From NCBI GenBank assembly GCA_021157665.1, contig JAGGWE010000154.1, forward strand, positions 1 through 30,523: a DNA stretch of 30,523 nt, read 5' to 3'. The notes under the pieces were generated by a model. The model was not told the origin of the DNA. It did not search any database and saw only the letters and a list, made by a program, of their open reading frames with translations. The position numbers and the translations under genes were made by a program. The DNA comes from Sulfurimonas sp. Lineage in GTDB: Bacteria > Campylobacterota > Campylobacteria > Campylobacterales > Sulfurimonadaceae. Shown piece by piece: positions 1-7,240 of the stretch (its first letter is position 1; the number at the start of each line of letters is the position of its first letter).

Positions 1-35
1 GTGTAATATTTATCAATTAAATAAAAGGATATGTA

Positions 36-119
36 ATGTTATTAGTTATAAAAAATGCAGAAAGTTTATTCCAAAGATTTGAAAATAGTATAGAAAAGTG
101 GGCAGAGAGATTATTTTAA
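36..119 (+). CDS. possible 27-residue small protein
   Basis: A short frame begins at an ATG with an AAAGGA ribosome-binding sequence about seven bases upstream and ends at TAA 117-119, nine bases before the end of the convergent small membrane-protein gene. The peptide is mostly charged and hydrophobic and could form an amphipathic helix (it ends KWAERLF). I recognise no family. The start is well placed but a frame this short can occur by chance in AT-rich DNA, so this is tentative. The rest of 1-127 shows no recognisable gene. Confidence 0.25.
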   Translation: MLLVIKNAESLFQRFENSIEKWAERLF

Positions 120-127
120 GAACTCAA

Positions 128-289
128 CTAAGAATTATTTTCATCCAACTCTTGTTGCTTTTTTTCTTCTTCTTCTAGTCTAAATTGTTCTTCTCTTGCA
201 GCAGATTTGTTTTTATGATAGCCACCAAATACAAAAATCATAAATAGTATAAAAAGTACAAGCATAACTCCATTCATAAAAGTTATCAT
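128..289 (-). CDS. small single-span membrane protein (53 aa)
   Basis: The 53-residue product has one membrane helix (about residues 5-23, VMLVLFILFMIFVFGG), then a short basic stretch and a highly charged tail rich in Glu, Lys and Gln that is probably cytoplasmic and helical. Its ATG (289-287) overlaps the TGA stop of the upstream trmL gene (288-286) as ATGA, and a GGAG sequence lies in the trmL 3' end, so it is probably translationally coupled to trmL. It resembles the small CcoQ-type or accessory membrane proteins in general shape only. I do not recognise a family and assign no function. Confidence 0.6.
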   Translation of the reverse strand: MITFMNGVMLVLFILFMIFVFGGYHKNKSAAREEQFRLEEEEKKQQELDENNS

Positions 290-759
290 TGCTTATCTCC
301 AAACGAGTTATAGTTTTGTCTAATCGCATCATAAAGAACAATACCTGTACTAATAGCAAGATTTAAACTTCTACCATCTTTAGTCATTGGGATTGTTATA
401 TTTTGACTTTTATATTTATTTAAAATATCTTCAGGAATTCCTGCTGTTTCACTTCCAAAAAATATAAAATCACCATCTTTAAACTGAGCATCAAAATATG
501 GTCTATCTGTTTTTGTTGTAGCAAAATGAGCATTATCAGTTATATTGTTTTTATCGAAAAATTCTTCTATATTTTCCCAAACATGTAAATCTAATTTAGC
601 CCAATAATCAAGCCCTGCTCTACGAACAGCTTTTTCATCTATATCAAAACCTATTGGCTTAATTAAATGAAGAGATGCTCCAGCATTTACACAAAGCCTA
701 CCTATTGCACCTGTATTGTTTGGAATTTGTGGGTTTACCAATACTAAATTAAAAGACAT
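286..759 (-). CDS. trmL: tRNA (cytidine(34)-2'-O)-methyltransferase, TrmL
   Basis: This 157-residue protein is a SPOUT-class (knotted) methyltransferase of the TrmL/YibK type, which 2'-O-methylates the wobble nucleotide of leucine tRNAs using S-adenosylmethionine. The start shows the family motif LVNPQIPNNTGAIGRLC. The middle has FFGSETAGIP (motif 2), and the end has IPMTKDGRSLNLAISTGIVLYDAIRQ (motif 3, spanning the knot). The length matches stand-alone TrmL. It starts one base after the purU stop and its own stop overlaps the start of the small membrane protein, so it sits late in a long minus-strand operon. The family assignment is firm; the exact tRNA substrate is inferred. Confidence 0.93.
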   Translation of the reverse strand: MSFNLVLVNPQIPNNTGAIGRLCVNAGASLHLIKPIGFDIDEKAVRRAGLDYWAKLDLHVWENIEEFFDKNNITDNAHFATTKTDRPYFDAQFKDGDFIFFGSETAGIPEDILNKYKSQNITIPMTKDGRSLNLAISTGIVLYDAIRQNYNSFGDKQ

Positions 760-760
760 T

Positions 761-1597
761 TTAAAATATTACCGTTTTGTTTGCATACACAAAAATTCTA
801 TCTTCAAGAGCTAGTTTTAAAGCACGCGATAAAACAATTTTTTCTACATCTTTCCCTGAGCGTTGCATATCTTTCCAACCATAAGCATGATTAACATGTA
901 TAATCTCTTGAGAGATGATTGGACCTTCATCAAGATTATTATTTACAAAGTGAGCAGTTGCTCCAATTATTTTAACACCTCTGTCATAAGCTTGTTTATA
1001 AGGGTTTGCTCCGATAAAGGCTGGTAAAAATGAGTGATGAATATTTATGATTTTATCTTCATATGTTTCTACAAATCTAGGTGTTAAAATTCTCATATAT
1101 TTAGCTAAAACTATATAATCAACATCTTGGAAACTATCTATACACTCTATTATTTTAGATTCATGCTCTACTCTTTCTAAATTTTCATGAGAAACTGTAA
1201 TATATGGAATATTAAATTTATTCACTAAAGATTCAAGTTTATCATAGTTAGATACAACTGCTAAAATATTTGCTTCAAGTTCTCCAGCTTCATGACGAAT
1301 CAATATATCACCAAGAGCATGCATCTCTTTTGTAGCCATGATAATAATATTTTTCTTTTTGGGTTCTATAACTTCTATACTAGAACCCTTAGGTAGAACA
1401 TCATTAAGAGATTTTTGTAGTTCATCAGGATTTACATCTCCATCAACAACACTTCTCATAAAAAATTTATTATTTTCTTTATCAACAAACTCATTATTTG
1501 ATAGCATGTTTAAATCATGCTTGAAAAAAACTGTTGAAACTTTATAAACTATACCTTTTTCATCATTAGCAGCTATTAGAACTCTATATTTGCTCAC
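761..1597 (-). CDS. purU: formyltetrahydrofolate deformylase, PurU
   Basis: PurU hydrolyses 10-formyltetrahydrofolate to formate and tetrahydrofolate, balancing one-carbon pools and feeding formate to purine synthesis. The first 80 or so residues form an ACT regulatory domain (RVLIAANDEKGIVYKVSTVF). The rest is a formyltransferase fold with the catalytic motif INIHHSFLPAFIGANPY and a downstream GATAHFVNNNLDEGPII carrying the conserved His and Asp. The 278-residue length is normal. The start is GTG, sharing its first G with the TAG stop of the preceding gene (TAGTG), with AAGGA about eight bases upstream. FolD, which handles the same folate pool, is encoded separately at 22148. Confidence 0.95.
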   Translation of the reverse strand: MSKYRVLIAANDEKGIVYKVSTVFFKHDLNMLSNNEFVDKENNKFFMRSVVDGDVNPDELQKSLNDVLPKGSSIEVIEPKKKNIIIMATKEMHALGDILIRHEAGELEANILAVVSNYDKLESLVNKFNIPYITVSHENLERVEHESKIIECIDSFQDVDYIVLAKYMRILTPRFVETYEDKIINIHHSFLPAFIGANPYKQAYDRGVKIIGATAHFVNNNLDEGPIISQEIIHVNHAYGWKDMQRSGKDVEKIVLSRALKLALEDRIFVYANKTVIF

Positions 1598-1938
1598 TAT
1601 TTTTTTCCTTTTTCTAACATCTCTACTCTTGTATCTATCGTTGCTAAAGTATATTCCAAGAAATTAAGTGTCATATCAATCTTTGCTTCTATATTTGTAT
1701 TGTTAGGTGCTTGAAAACCCTCAAATAAGACAAGTAATCTCTCTTTTATAGATTTTAAGTACATTAGTTCACTATTAGATGAAGATATAGATAAACTTTC
1801 TTCTATATTTTTTTCTAATTTTTCTTCTTTTACTTCGTGAATGATTTTTTCTTTAACTTCAAATTCTGAAGTGATTGTTTTTGTTGGAGTATCTTCCATC
1901 TCGGCAAGTGTTGATAATATTACATCTTTTAGTTCCAT
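1597..1938 (-). CDS. CiaD-like domain protein
   Basis: I prefer the ATG at 1938 (113 aa, MELKDVILSTLAEME) over a GTG 15 bases upstream. Both overlap the end of the TPR gene, and AAAGGTGG lies 5' of the ATG. The N-terminal half is acidic and low-complexity with Lys/Glu-rich coiled-coil character. The C-terminal 55 residues (YLKSIKERLLVLFEGFQAPN, then a leucine-rich LNFLEYTLATIDTRVE) resemble the C-terminal domain of CiaD, the Campylobacter invasion antigen. The neighbour supports this: in C. jejuni ciaD also lies near purU. Similarity was judged from memory, so the family call is moderate. In a likely free-living organism an invasion role is not expected. Confidence 0.55.
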   Translation of the reverse strand: MELKDVILSTLAEMEDTPTKTITSEFEVKEKIIHEVKEEKLEKNIEESLSISSSNSELMYLKSIKERLLVLFEGFQAPNNTNIEAKIDMTLNFLEYTLATIDTRVEMLEKGKK

Positions 1939-2177
1939 GATTTTAATAACCACCTTTCAAATTCATTAAACTCAACATCAGTATCCATTTTTATAAAAAA
2001 ATCTTTCATTTGAGTGTTTACATTTAAAAACTTTTTTCTCATTCCAGATAACCTTCGTATAGCAATTTTTGCATCACTATTTGAAGGGTCTTTTTTTAAG
2101 ACCTCTTTATATATCTCAAGAGCCTCTTCTTTAAGCCCTTGAAGTTCATAAATATTTGCTAGAGTGAGTGTTTGCAT
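1929..2177 (-). CDS. TPR-containing small protein (82 aa)
   Basis: The 82-residue product opens with one clear tetratricopeptide-type helix pair (LANIYELQGLKEEALEIYKEVLKKDPSN), including the Gly, Ala and Pro positions typical of TPR motifs. A basic segment and a C-terminal helix containing FNEFERWLLKSWN follow. TPR repeats mediate protein-protein contacts and the partner is unknown. It starts 12 bases after leuB and overlaps the CiaD-like gene, suggesting the two small proteins are made together and may interact. The C-terminal FERWLLKSWN end is of a kind I associate with hypothetical proteins of this phylum. Confidence 0.7.
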   Translation of the reverse strand: MQTLTLANIYELQGLKEEALEIYKEVLKKDPSNSDAKIAIRRLSGMRKKFLNVNTQMKDFFIKMDTDVEFNEFERWLLKSWN

Positions 2178-2189
2178 CTATTTTAAATA

Positions 2190-3257
2190 CTATCTTTGAA
2201 TATAGTTCGCGATAATTGAACCCATTTCACTTGTAGAACAAACCTCTTTAGCATCAAATTGAGCTAAATCCTGAGTTCTATATCCCTCTTTTAATACTTT
2301 TTTAATAGCTTCATCTATCTTGTCAGCTGCTTCAATCTCACCAAGTGCATATCTTAACATCATAGAAGCTGATGCGATTGTAGCGATAGGATTTGCTATA
2401 CCTTGACCTGCAATATCTGGAGCAGAACCATGAATAGGCTCATAAACGCCTATTTTATCCCCAACAGATGCTGATGGTAAAAGACCAATAGAACCACAAA
2501 GCATAGATGCTTCATCACTTAAAATATCACCAAAAATATTTCCAGTAAGCATAACATCAAATTGTTTTGGATCACGAATAAGTTGCATAGCTGCATTATC
2601 TACATACATGTGAGAAAGTTCAACTTCTGGATACTCTTTTGCTACCTCTTCAACTGTTTCTCTCCAAAGTTGAGAAACATCTAAAACATTTGCTTTATCT
2701 ATAGAACAAACTCTTTTCCCTCTTTTTTGTGCGATTTTAAATGCATGATGAGAGATACGAACAATCTCACTTTTTGTATAAACCATAGTGTTCCAGCCTT
2801 TATCTTCGGTACGACCTTTAGGCTCACCAAAATAAATTCCACCAATAAGTTCACGAACAACCATTATATCAACACCTTTGATAATCTCAGGCTTAAGTGA
2901 AGAAGCATTTATAAGTTCATTATAAACAACAGCAGGACGAAGATTTGCATAAACACCAAGCTCTTTACGAAATCTTAAAAGTCCACTTTCTGGTCTTTTT
3001 TCACGAGGTAAAGAATCCCATTTTTCTCCACCGATTGCTCCAAAAAGAACAGCATCACTATTTAATGATTTTGTAATAGTCTCTTGAGGAAGAGGATCTC
3101 CAGTAATATCATAAGCGATACCACCCATTAAAACCTCTTCATAATTAAAATGAAAACCACAACATGAAGATACAGCATCTAAAACTTTAACAGCTTCATC
3201 TATAATCTCTGGACCAATTCCATCACCCTTAATAAGTGTTATTTTATAATTTTTCAT
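2190..3257 (-). CDS. leuB: 3-isopropylmalate dehydrogenase, LeuB
   Basis: LeuB oxidises and decarboxylates 3-isopropylmalate to 2-oxoisocaproate with NAD in leucine biosynthesis. The 355-residue length is typical. Visible motifs are GDGIGPEI at the N-terminus, GLLRFRKELGVYANLRP (substrate-binding arginines), VRELIGGIYFGEPKG, DKANVLDVSQLW with the catalytic Lys/Asp region, NIFGDILSDEASML (metal-binding aspartates) and EPIHGSAPDIAGQGIANP (NAD-binding loop). Its ATG overlaps the leuD TAA stop as TAATG, so the two are translationally coupled. leuA and leuC are not in this window. Confidence 0.97.
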   Translation of the reverse strand: MKNYKITLIKGDGIGPEIIDEAVKVLDAVSSCCGFHFNYEEVLMGGIAYDITGDPLPQETITKSLNSDAVLFGAIGGEKWDSLPREKRPESGLLRFRKELGVYANLRPAVVYNELINASSLKPEIIKGVDIMVVRELIGGIYFGEPKGRTEDKGWNTMVYTKSEIVRISHHAFKIAQKRGKRVCSIDKANVLDVSQLWRETVEEVAKEYPEVELSHMYVDNAAMQLIRDPKQFDVMLTGNIFGDILSDEASMLCGSIGLLPSASVGDKIGVYEPIHGSAPDIAGQGIANPIATIASASMMLRYALGEIEAADKIDEAIKKVLKEGYRTQDLAQFDAKEVCSTSEMGSIIANYIQR

Positions 3258-3760
3258 TATTTACCTTTAATTTCGTTCGCAGCAAAGTTCATTAAACCAC
3301 CTGCATCAATTAACTCTTGCATAAATGGAGGGATAGGAGTGAAGTTATATGATTTATTTGTAGTTTTATTTGTAATCGTACCCGCATTCATATCTATACT
3401 TACTTCATCACCCTCTTTTATCTCTGCACTCTCTTGAAGTTCAAAAATAGGAAGACCCATATTGAATGCATTTCTATAAAAAATTCTTGCAAAAGTTGGA
3501 GCAATTATAGCAGCAACACCAGCAGCTTTTAGTGCGATTGGTGCATGTTCTCTTGAACTTCCACAACCAAAATTCTCACCAGCAACAATAACATCGCCAA
3601 CACTCATTTTACTTACAAATTCTGGATCAGCATCTTCCATTACATGTTTTGCTAATTCTTCTGGAACTGAAGTGTTAAGGTATCTCGCAGCTATAATTAA
3701 ATCTGTATCAATATCTTTTCCAAAAGTCCAAACTTTTCCATCAATATTTGCTTTTTGCAT
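3257..3760 (-). CDS. leuD: 3-isopropylmalate dehydratase small subunit, LeuD
   Basis: LeuD pairs with the iron-sulfur subunit LeuC to isomerise 2-isopropylmalate to 3-isopropylmalate. The 167-residue product has the swivel-domain motifs of the family: DTDLIIAARYLN near residue 17, GENFGCGSSREHAP near residue 61, and IIAPTFARIFYRNAFNMGLP. It is the first gene of the long minus-strand run and has an AGGA ribosome-binding site about ten bases before its ATG. A TATAAT box lies upstream (see 3798-3803). leuC must be encoded elsewhere, as it does not lie within the first 4 kb here. Confidence 0.96.
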   Translation of the reverse strand: MQKANIDGKVWTFGKDIDTDLIIAARYLNTSVPEELAKHVMEDADPEFVSKMSVGDVIVAGENFGCGSSREHAPIALKAAGVAAIIAPTFARIFYRNAFNMGLPIFELQESAEIKEGDEVSIDMNAGTITNKTTNKSYNFTPIPPFMQELIDAGGLMNFAANEIKGK

Positions 3761-3797
3761 TATAAAAATCCTATATATTTTACTAATTAATTTTGCG

Positions 3798-3803
3798 ATT
3801 ATA
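3798..3803 (-). promoter_or_regulatory. -10 box for the leuD operon
   Basis: On the minus strand the sequence reads TTTAGATATAATCGC; the perfect TATAAT lies about 38 bases before the leuD ATG. There is no convincing -35, which is usual for sigma-70 promoters in this phylum. Confidence 0.55.
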
Positions 3804-3849
3804 TCTAAATTGTTGTTTGATTTTTATAAAGAGAAAATTGAGATAAGTT

Positions 3850-4083
3850 TTAAGCCTCTATAAGACTTAAAACTTCATCAACACTAAGCAGTTTTCCAGT
3901 TGATTTAACCACTCCATCCACTACAAGTGCTGGTGTGTTCATCACTCCATAGTTCATTATTTTTTGAATATCTTCGACTTTTTCAACGCTATGAAATCCA
4001 CCTATTTTTGCTACTGCTTGTTTTGCTATCTCTTCTAAATCTTTACACTTTTTACAGCCAGTTCCTAAAATTTCTATTCTCAT
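3850..4083 (-). CDS. small thioredoxin-like redox protein (MTH895/TIGR00412 type)
   Basis: This 77-residue protein is a minimal thioredoxin fold with an N-terminal redox motif GTGCKKC (Cys10 and Cys13) and the cis-proline loop NTPALVVDG, as in the small 'redox-active disulfide protein 2' family. It lies nine bases downstream of the permease gene and is the last gene of the arsC cluster. A thioredoxin-coupled ArsC needs an electron donor, so a plausible inferred role is re-reducing ArsC or handling metalloid-thiol intermediates. Direct proof is lacking; similar proteins also accompany DUF318 permeases outside arsenic clusters. Confidence 0.85.
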   Translation of the reverse strand: MRIEILGTGCKKCKDLEEIAKQAVAKIGGFHSVEKVEDIQKIMNYGVMNTPALVVDGVVKSTGKLLSVDEVLSLIEA

Positions 4084-4092
4084 ATCTCTTCC

Positions 4093-5037
4093 TTATAAAA
4101 TAAAATTAAACAAATAACCGATACCGATTATCCCTACTCCAACAATACCAAAGAAAACTGCTATTAGTTTTATATGTAAAATCTTTTTTAGTATCATCGC
4201 TTCTGGTAAACTAAGTGCTGTGACTGCCATCATAAATGCTAAAGCAGTTCCTAAAAGCATACCTTTTGATGTTAAGACCTCTACAAGTGGCATGACACCT
4301 GCTGCATTTGAGTACATCGGGATTCCCATGATAACGGCTAAAGGTACAGCAAAAGGATTATCAGCACCTGCAAAAGTTGCTATAAAATCAGCTGGAACAT
4401 AACCATGAATAAATGCACCAATTCCAACACCTATCAGAACATAAAGATAAATCTTTTTAAATATATCTGCTGTATATTCCCAAGCCTCTTTTACTCTCTG
4501 TTTAAATGTTAACGAGATTTGAACATCATCCAACTCTCCATCCATAGGTTTAACATCCATTAAAATATACTTTTGCATATTCATCTTTCCGATAAAATAT
4601 CCACCAAGTATGGCAACTAATAATCCAAAACCAATATATATCACTGTAATTTTCCAGCCAAACAAACCAAAAAGCAGTGCTATGGCTATCTCGTTATTCA
4701 TAGGAGAGCTGATTAAAAAACTAAAGGTAACCCCGATAGGGATTCGTGCTTGAATAAAACCTAAAAATAGAGGAATAGCAGAACAACTACAAAATGGGGT
4801 GATAATTCCAAAAAGTGCAGCTAAAACATTTCCTGTAAACTCTGACTTTCCTTGTAGATAAGCTCTTACATATTCTGTATTAAAGTGAGTTCTTAGATAT
4901 GAAACTACAAAAATTATAGTGATGAGTAAAAACCAAATTTTGATAGTGTCATAAATAAAAAAGTTTACTACATCATTTATTTGCCCACTAAGACCTAAAA
5001 TCTCTAAGGTAAAATAATCAACACTCTCTTTGAACAT
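4093..5037 (-). CDS. arsP: ArsP/DUF318-family permease
   Basis: This 314-residue integral membrane protein has about eight hydrophobic segments, split by a hydrophilic loop near residues 155-190 (MQKYILMDVKPMDGELDD). It carries the family signature TPFCSCSAIPLFLGF with neighbouring cysteines, followed by FLISSPMNNEIAIAL. In the second half GIPMYSNAAGVMPL repeats the pattern. The family includes ArsP, which in Campylobacter exports trivalent organoarsenicals, as well as permeases of unknown substrate. It lies one base after arsC and before a CXXC protein, which argues for arsenic or related metalloid export. The symbol is a family-level guess. Confidence 0.8.
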   Translation of the reverse strand: MFKESVDYFTLEILGLSGQINDVVNFFIYDTIKIWFLLITIIFVVSYLRTHFNTEYVRAYLQGKSEFTGNVLAALFGIITPFCSCSAIPLFLGFIQARIPIGVTFSFLISSPMNNEIAIALLFGLFGWKITVIYIGFGLLVAILGGYFIGKMNMQKYILMDVKPMDGELDDVQISLTFKQRVKEAWEYTADIFKKIYLYVLIGVGIGAFIHGYVPADFIATFAGADNPFAVPLAVIMGIPMYSNAAGVMPLVEVLTSKGMLLGTALAFMMAVTALSLPEAMILKKILHIKLIAVFFGIVGVGIIGIGYLFNFIL

Positions 5038-5038
5038 G

Positions 5039-5440
5039 CTAAATCAACCCTTTTTTAACTTCACTTAAAAGAATCTCTTCTATCTCTTTATATGTATCTA
5101 TAAATGCCTCAAATTCTTTTCCATCTGGGTCTTCAAAGCCAACATGAATTACCTTTGCAGATTTAGGAAAAACTGGGCAAGTCTCATTGGCATGTGAACA
5201 AACAGTTACAACTAAATCAAAATCTATATTTATAACTTCATCTAAATGTTTTGAATAATATTTATCATCCCACATGCCGTGCATCTCTAAAACCTTCTTG
5301 GCATGTGGATTAACTTTACCAGAAGGAGCAACACCACAACTAAAAGCTTCGATATTATCAAGTGAGTTTACAAGTGCTTCACCGATAATACTTCTACAAC
5401 TATTACCGGTACACATAATTAAAACTTTTTTATTTTTCAT
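5039..5440 (-). CDS. arsC: arsenate reductase, thioredoxin-coupled (low-molecular-weight phosphatase type)
   Basis: The 133-residue product has the phosphatase P-loop CTGNSCRS (Cys10 to Arg16, CX5R) and the second and third redox cysteines at 81 and 88 (VTVCSHANETCP), matching the Cys10/82/89 relay of Staphylococcus-type ArsC. It would reduce arsenate to arsenite using thioredoxin. It heads the arsC-permease-thioredoxin cluster. No ArsR gene is adjacent. I see no clear Shine-Dalgarno before the ATG, and a TATGAT box lies only about a dozen bases upstream, so a very short leader is possible. Three GGCATGTG words fall inside this short gene. Confidence 0.92.
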   Translation of the reverse strand: MKNKKVLIMCTGNSCRSIIGEALVNSLDNIEAFSCGVAPSGKVNPHAKKVLEMHGMWDDKYYSKHLDEVINIDFDLVVTVCSHANETCPVFPKSAKVIHVGFEDPDGKEFEAFIDTYKEIEEILLSEVKKGLI

Positions 5441-5478
5441 AAGAGAATCTTATCATAAAGAGGTGTCAAATTGGTTAC

Positions 5479-5512
5479 AATCAGCTTAATATGATTTAGT
5501 ATCAAGCTGATT
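5479..5512. repeat. inverted repeat between flgG and arsC
   Basis: Arms AATCAGCTT (5479-5487) and AAGCTGATT (5504-5512) are perfect 9-base complements around a 16-base loop. The repeat lies 12 bases past the flgG stop and about 40 bases before arsC. On the minus strand no strong U-run follows the stem, so it is either a weak flgG terminator or a dyad operator for the arsenic cluster. The sequence alone cannot decide between these. Confidence 0.5.
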
Positions 5513-5523
5513 TTAGGAGCTTA

Positions 5524-6312
5524 TTATCTTTTTAGATTATTTACAGTTTGTAGCATTTCATCACTTGTTGTGATTACTTTTGAGTTAGAGTCATAAGCTC
5601 TTTGACCAGTAATCAAGTCTGTAAGTTCAACAACAAGTTCAACATTACTAAGCTCAACAAAACCCTGTCTTAAAACTCCAAGACCATCAAGACCAGGAGT
5701 TCCTTCAACTGCTTGACCTGAACTGTCTGTTTCAACAAAAAGGTTATCTCCCATAGAGTGAAGACCAGCTGGATTTATAAAGTTTGTTGTATTTATTTGA
5801 CCAATTTGTATCGCTTCAGTTGCTCCAGGTTGAACAACTGTAACAGTTCCATCAGTACCGATACTTACATTTGTAGCATCTGGTGGAATTACAACTTCTG
5901 GAGTAAGTTTATATCCATCACTATTTACCATAGTACCATTATCATCTATCTTAAAAGCACCATTTCTCGAATACACTTCACTTCCATCTGGTAGTTCCAT
6001 TTTAAAGAAACCCTTACCAGTAATAGCAATATCAAGTTCATTATCAGTTTGTTTCAAAGAACCCTCTGAAAATATTTTATTTATTGCTGTTGGTCTAACA
6101 CCAAGTCCAACCTCTATACCAGTAGGACTTTTAGTTGTATCACTTGTTGATGTTCCAGCATACTCCATTACATGATACATAAGGTCAGCAAACTCTGCAC
6201 GAGATTTTTTGAAACCTATCGTATTAACATTGGCAATATTATTTGCTGTTGTATCTATCTGCGTCTGCATTCCCAACATCCCTGTTGAGGCTGTATAAAG
6301 TGATTGCATCAT
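5524..6312 (-). CDS. flgG: flagellar distal rod protein FlgG
   Basis: FlgG forms the distal rod of the flagellar basal body, exported by the flagellar type III system. The 262-residue length is typical. The N-terminal rod domain reads LYTASTGMLGMQTQIDTTANNIANVNTIGFKK. The central part has the DIAITGKGFFKMELPDG motif, and the C-terminus has GFVELSNVELVVELTDLITGQRAYDSNSKVITTSDEML, the helical packing domain. The RBS AAAGGA precedes a double ATG. The gene lies 14 bases after flgF and shares its sigma-54 promoter. Confidence 0.95.
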   Translation of the reverse strand: MMQSLYTASTGMLGMQTQIDTTANNIANVNTIGFKKSRAEFADLMYHVMEYAGTSTSDTTKSPTGIEVGLGVRPTAINKIFSEGSLKQTDNELDIAITGKGFFKMELPDGSEVYSRNGAFKIDDNGTMVNSDGYKLTPEVVIPPDATNVSIGTDGTVTVVQPGATEAIQIGQINTTNFINPAGLHSMGDNLFVETDSSGQAVEGTPGLDGLGVLRQGFVELSNVELVVELTDLITGQRAYDSNSKVITTSDEMLQTVNNLKR

Positions 6313-6326
6313 TTTAAATCCTTTTT

Positions 6327-7148
6327 CTAAGCTTTTCTAGCTATTTTATTAATTGCTTCATTATTCATATCATCCATTTGAGAACTCATCACTTTTTGAT
6401 ACATCCCTACTAAACGATTAGTTTCTATCATCTGAGTCATCATTTTTACAGCATTTACATTACTTTTTTCAACAAAGCCCTGTCTAACTGCATTACTCTG
6501 GTCAATATTTTTCAGTTGAGAAATATCTTCATATATATAAAGATTATCCCCCTCTTTTTTTAACATATTAAGATTATCTGGTTGTGCTATAAAAAGTTTT
6601 GCCGACTCTGTGAGTTTTACACTGTTTGGTAAATTAGTATAAATTTGACCATTTTTATCAAACTCTATAATGCTATCATTATCGTTAAAAGAGATTTTAC
6701 TATCACCATTTAAATAATCTTCAGATAAAACTTCATATCCTTGTTTTGTGATTAAAGTACCCTCATCATTTGTAGTAAAAGAGCCATCTCTTGTAAGTCT
6801 AATCCCTTGTGGTGTTCTAACAGCAAAAAATAAGCCCTCTTCACAAAGAGCCAAATCCATAGTATTTCCTGTTTTTTGCAGAGTTCCTACTGAATGTTTA
6901 GTATATTCCTCAACTATTTGTGGTGCTTTAGTCATAGTTCTATTTAAAAATTGAGCTCCAGCTTCAGAGTGATTTTCATTAGGAAGTTCATCTCTAGCTT
7001 CTTTAAAAATTCTCATAAAATCACCAACAACAAGATTATCTTCTTTAAAACCAACCGTATTAACATTTGCAAGATTATTAGAGATAGTATCAAGTCTATT
7101 AAATTGAGCCACCATCCCTGCTGCTGCGTTATAGTATCCAGTTTGCAT
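6327..7148 (-). CDS. flgF: flagellar proximal rod protein FlgF (often annotated flgG2)
   Basis: A second flagellar rod protein. The frame is open further upstream, but the real start is ATG 7148 (273 aa): it has AAAGGTGG just before it, it gives the rod-family N-terminus MQTGYYNAAAGMVAQ, and the upstream extension would run through the promoter. The N-terminal motif is TISNNLANVNTVGFKEDN. The middle has MDLALCEEGLFFAVRTPQG, and the C-terminus has RQGFVEKSNVNAVKMMTQMIETNR. In C. jejuni the same flgG2-flgG order occurs. FlgF and FlgG are close paralogues; the order and weaker match to FlgG favour FlgF. Confidence 0.9.
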   Translation of the reverse strand: MQTGYYNAAAGMVAQFNRLDTISNNLANVNTVGFKEDNLVVGDFMRIFKEARDELPNENHSEAGAQFLNRTMTKAPQIVEEYTKHSVGTLQKTGNTMDLALCEEGLFFAVRTPQGIRLTRDGSFTTNDEGTLITKQGYEVLSEDYLNGDSKISFNDNDSIIEFDKNGQIYTNLPNSVKLTESAKLFIAQPDNLNMLKKEGDNLYIYEDISQLKNIDQSNAVRQGFVEKSNVNAVKMMTQMIETNRLVGMYQKVMSSQMDDMNNEAINKIARKA

Positions 7149-7180
7149 AAGCCACCTTTTAAGATATTTAATCTTAATAT

Positions 7181-7197
7181 AGCAAAGTGTGTTCCAA
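7181..7197 (-). promoter_or_regulatory. sigma-54 (RpoN) promoter of flgF-flgG
   Basis: On the minus strand the sequence reads TTGGAACACACTTTGCT, with the invariant GG and GC separated by exactly ten bases (-24/-12). It matches the flagellar RpoN consensus of this phylum (GGAAC...TTGCT). Transcription would start near 7170, about 20 bases before the flgF ATG. FlgR/FlgS-type control of these rod genes is expected by analogy with Campylobacter. Confidence 0.85.
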
Positions 7198-7240
7198 AAA
7201 ATTATTTTTATAAAAAAAGTTATTTTTAATAATATTTGGG

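Noticed and set aside
1..82. Open frame 2 from the left edge as the 3' end of an upstream gene
   Set aside because: The 26 residues it would encode (CNIYQLNKRICNV...) look like AT-rich noncoding translation, with no recognisable protein.
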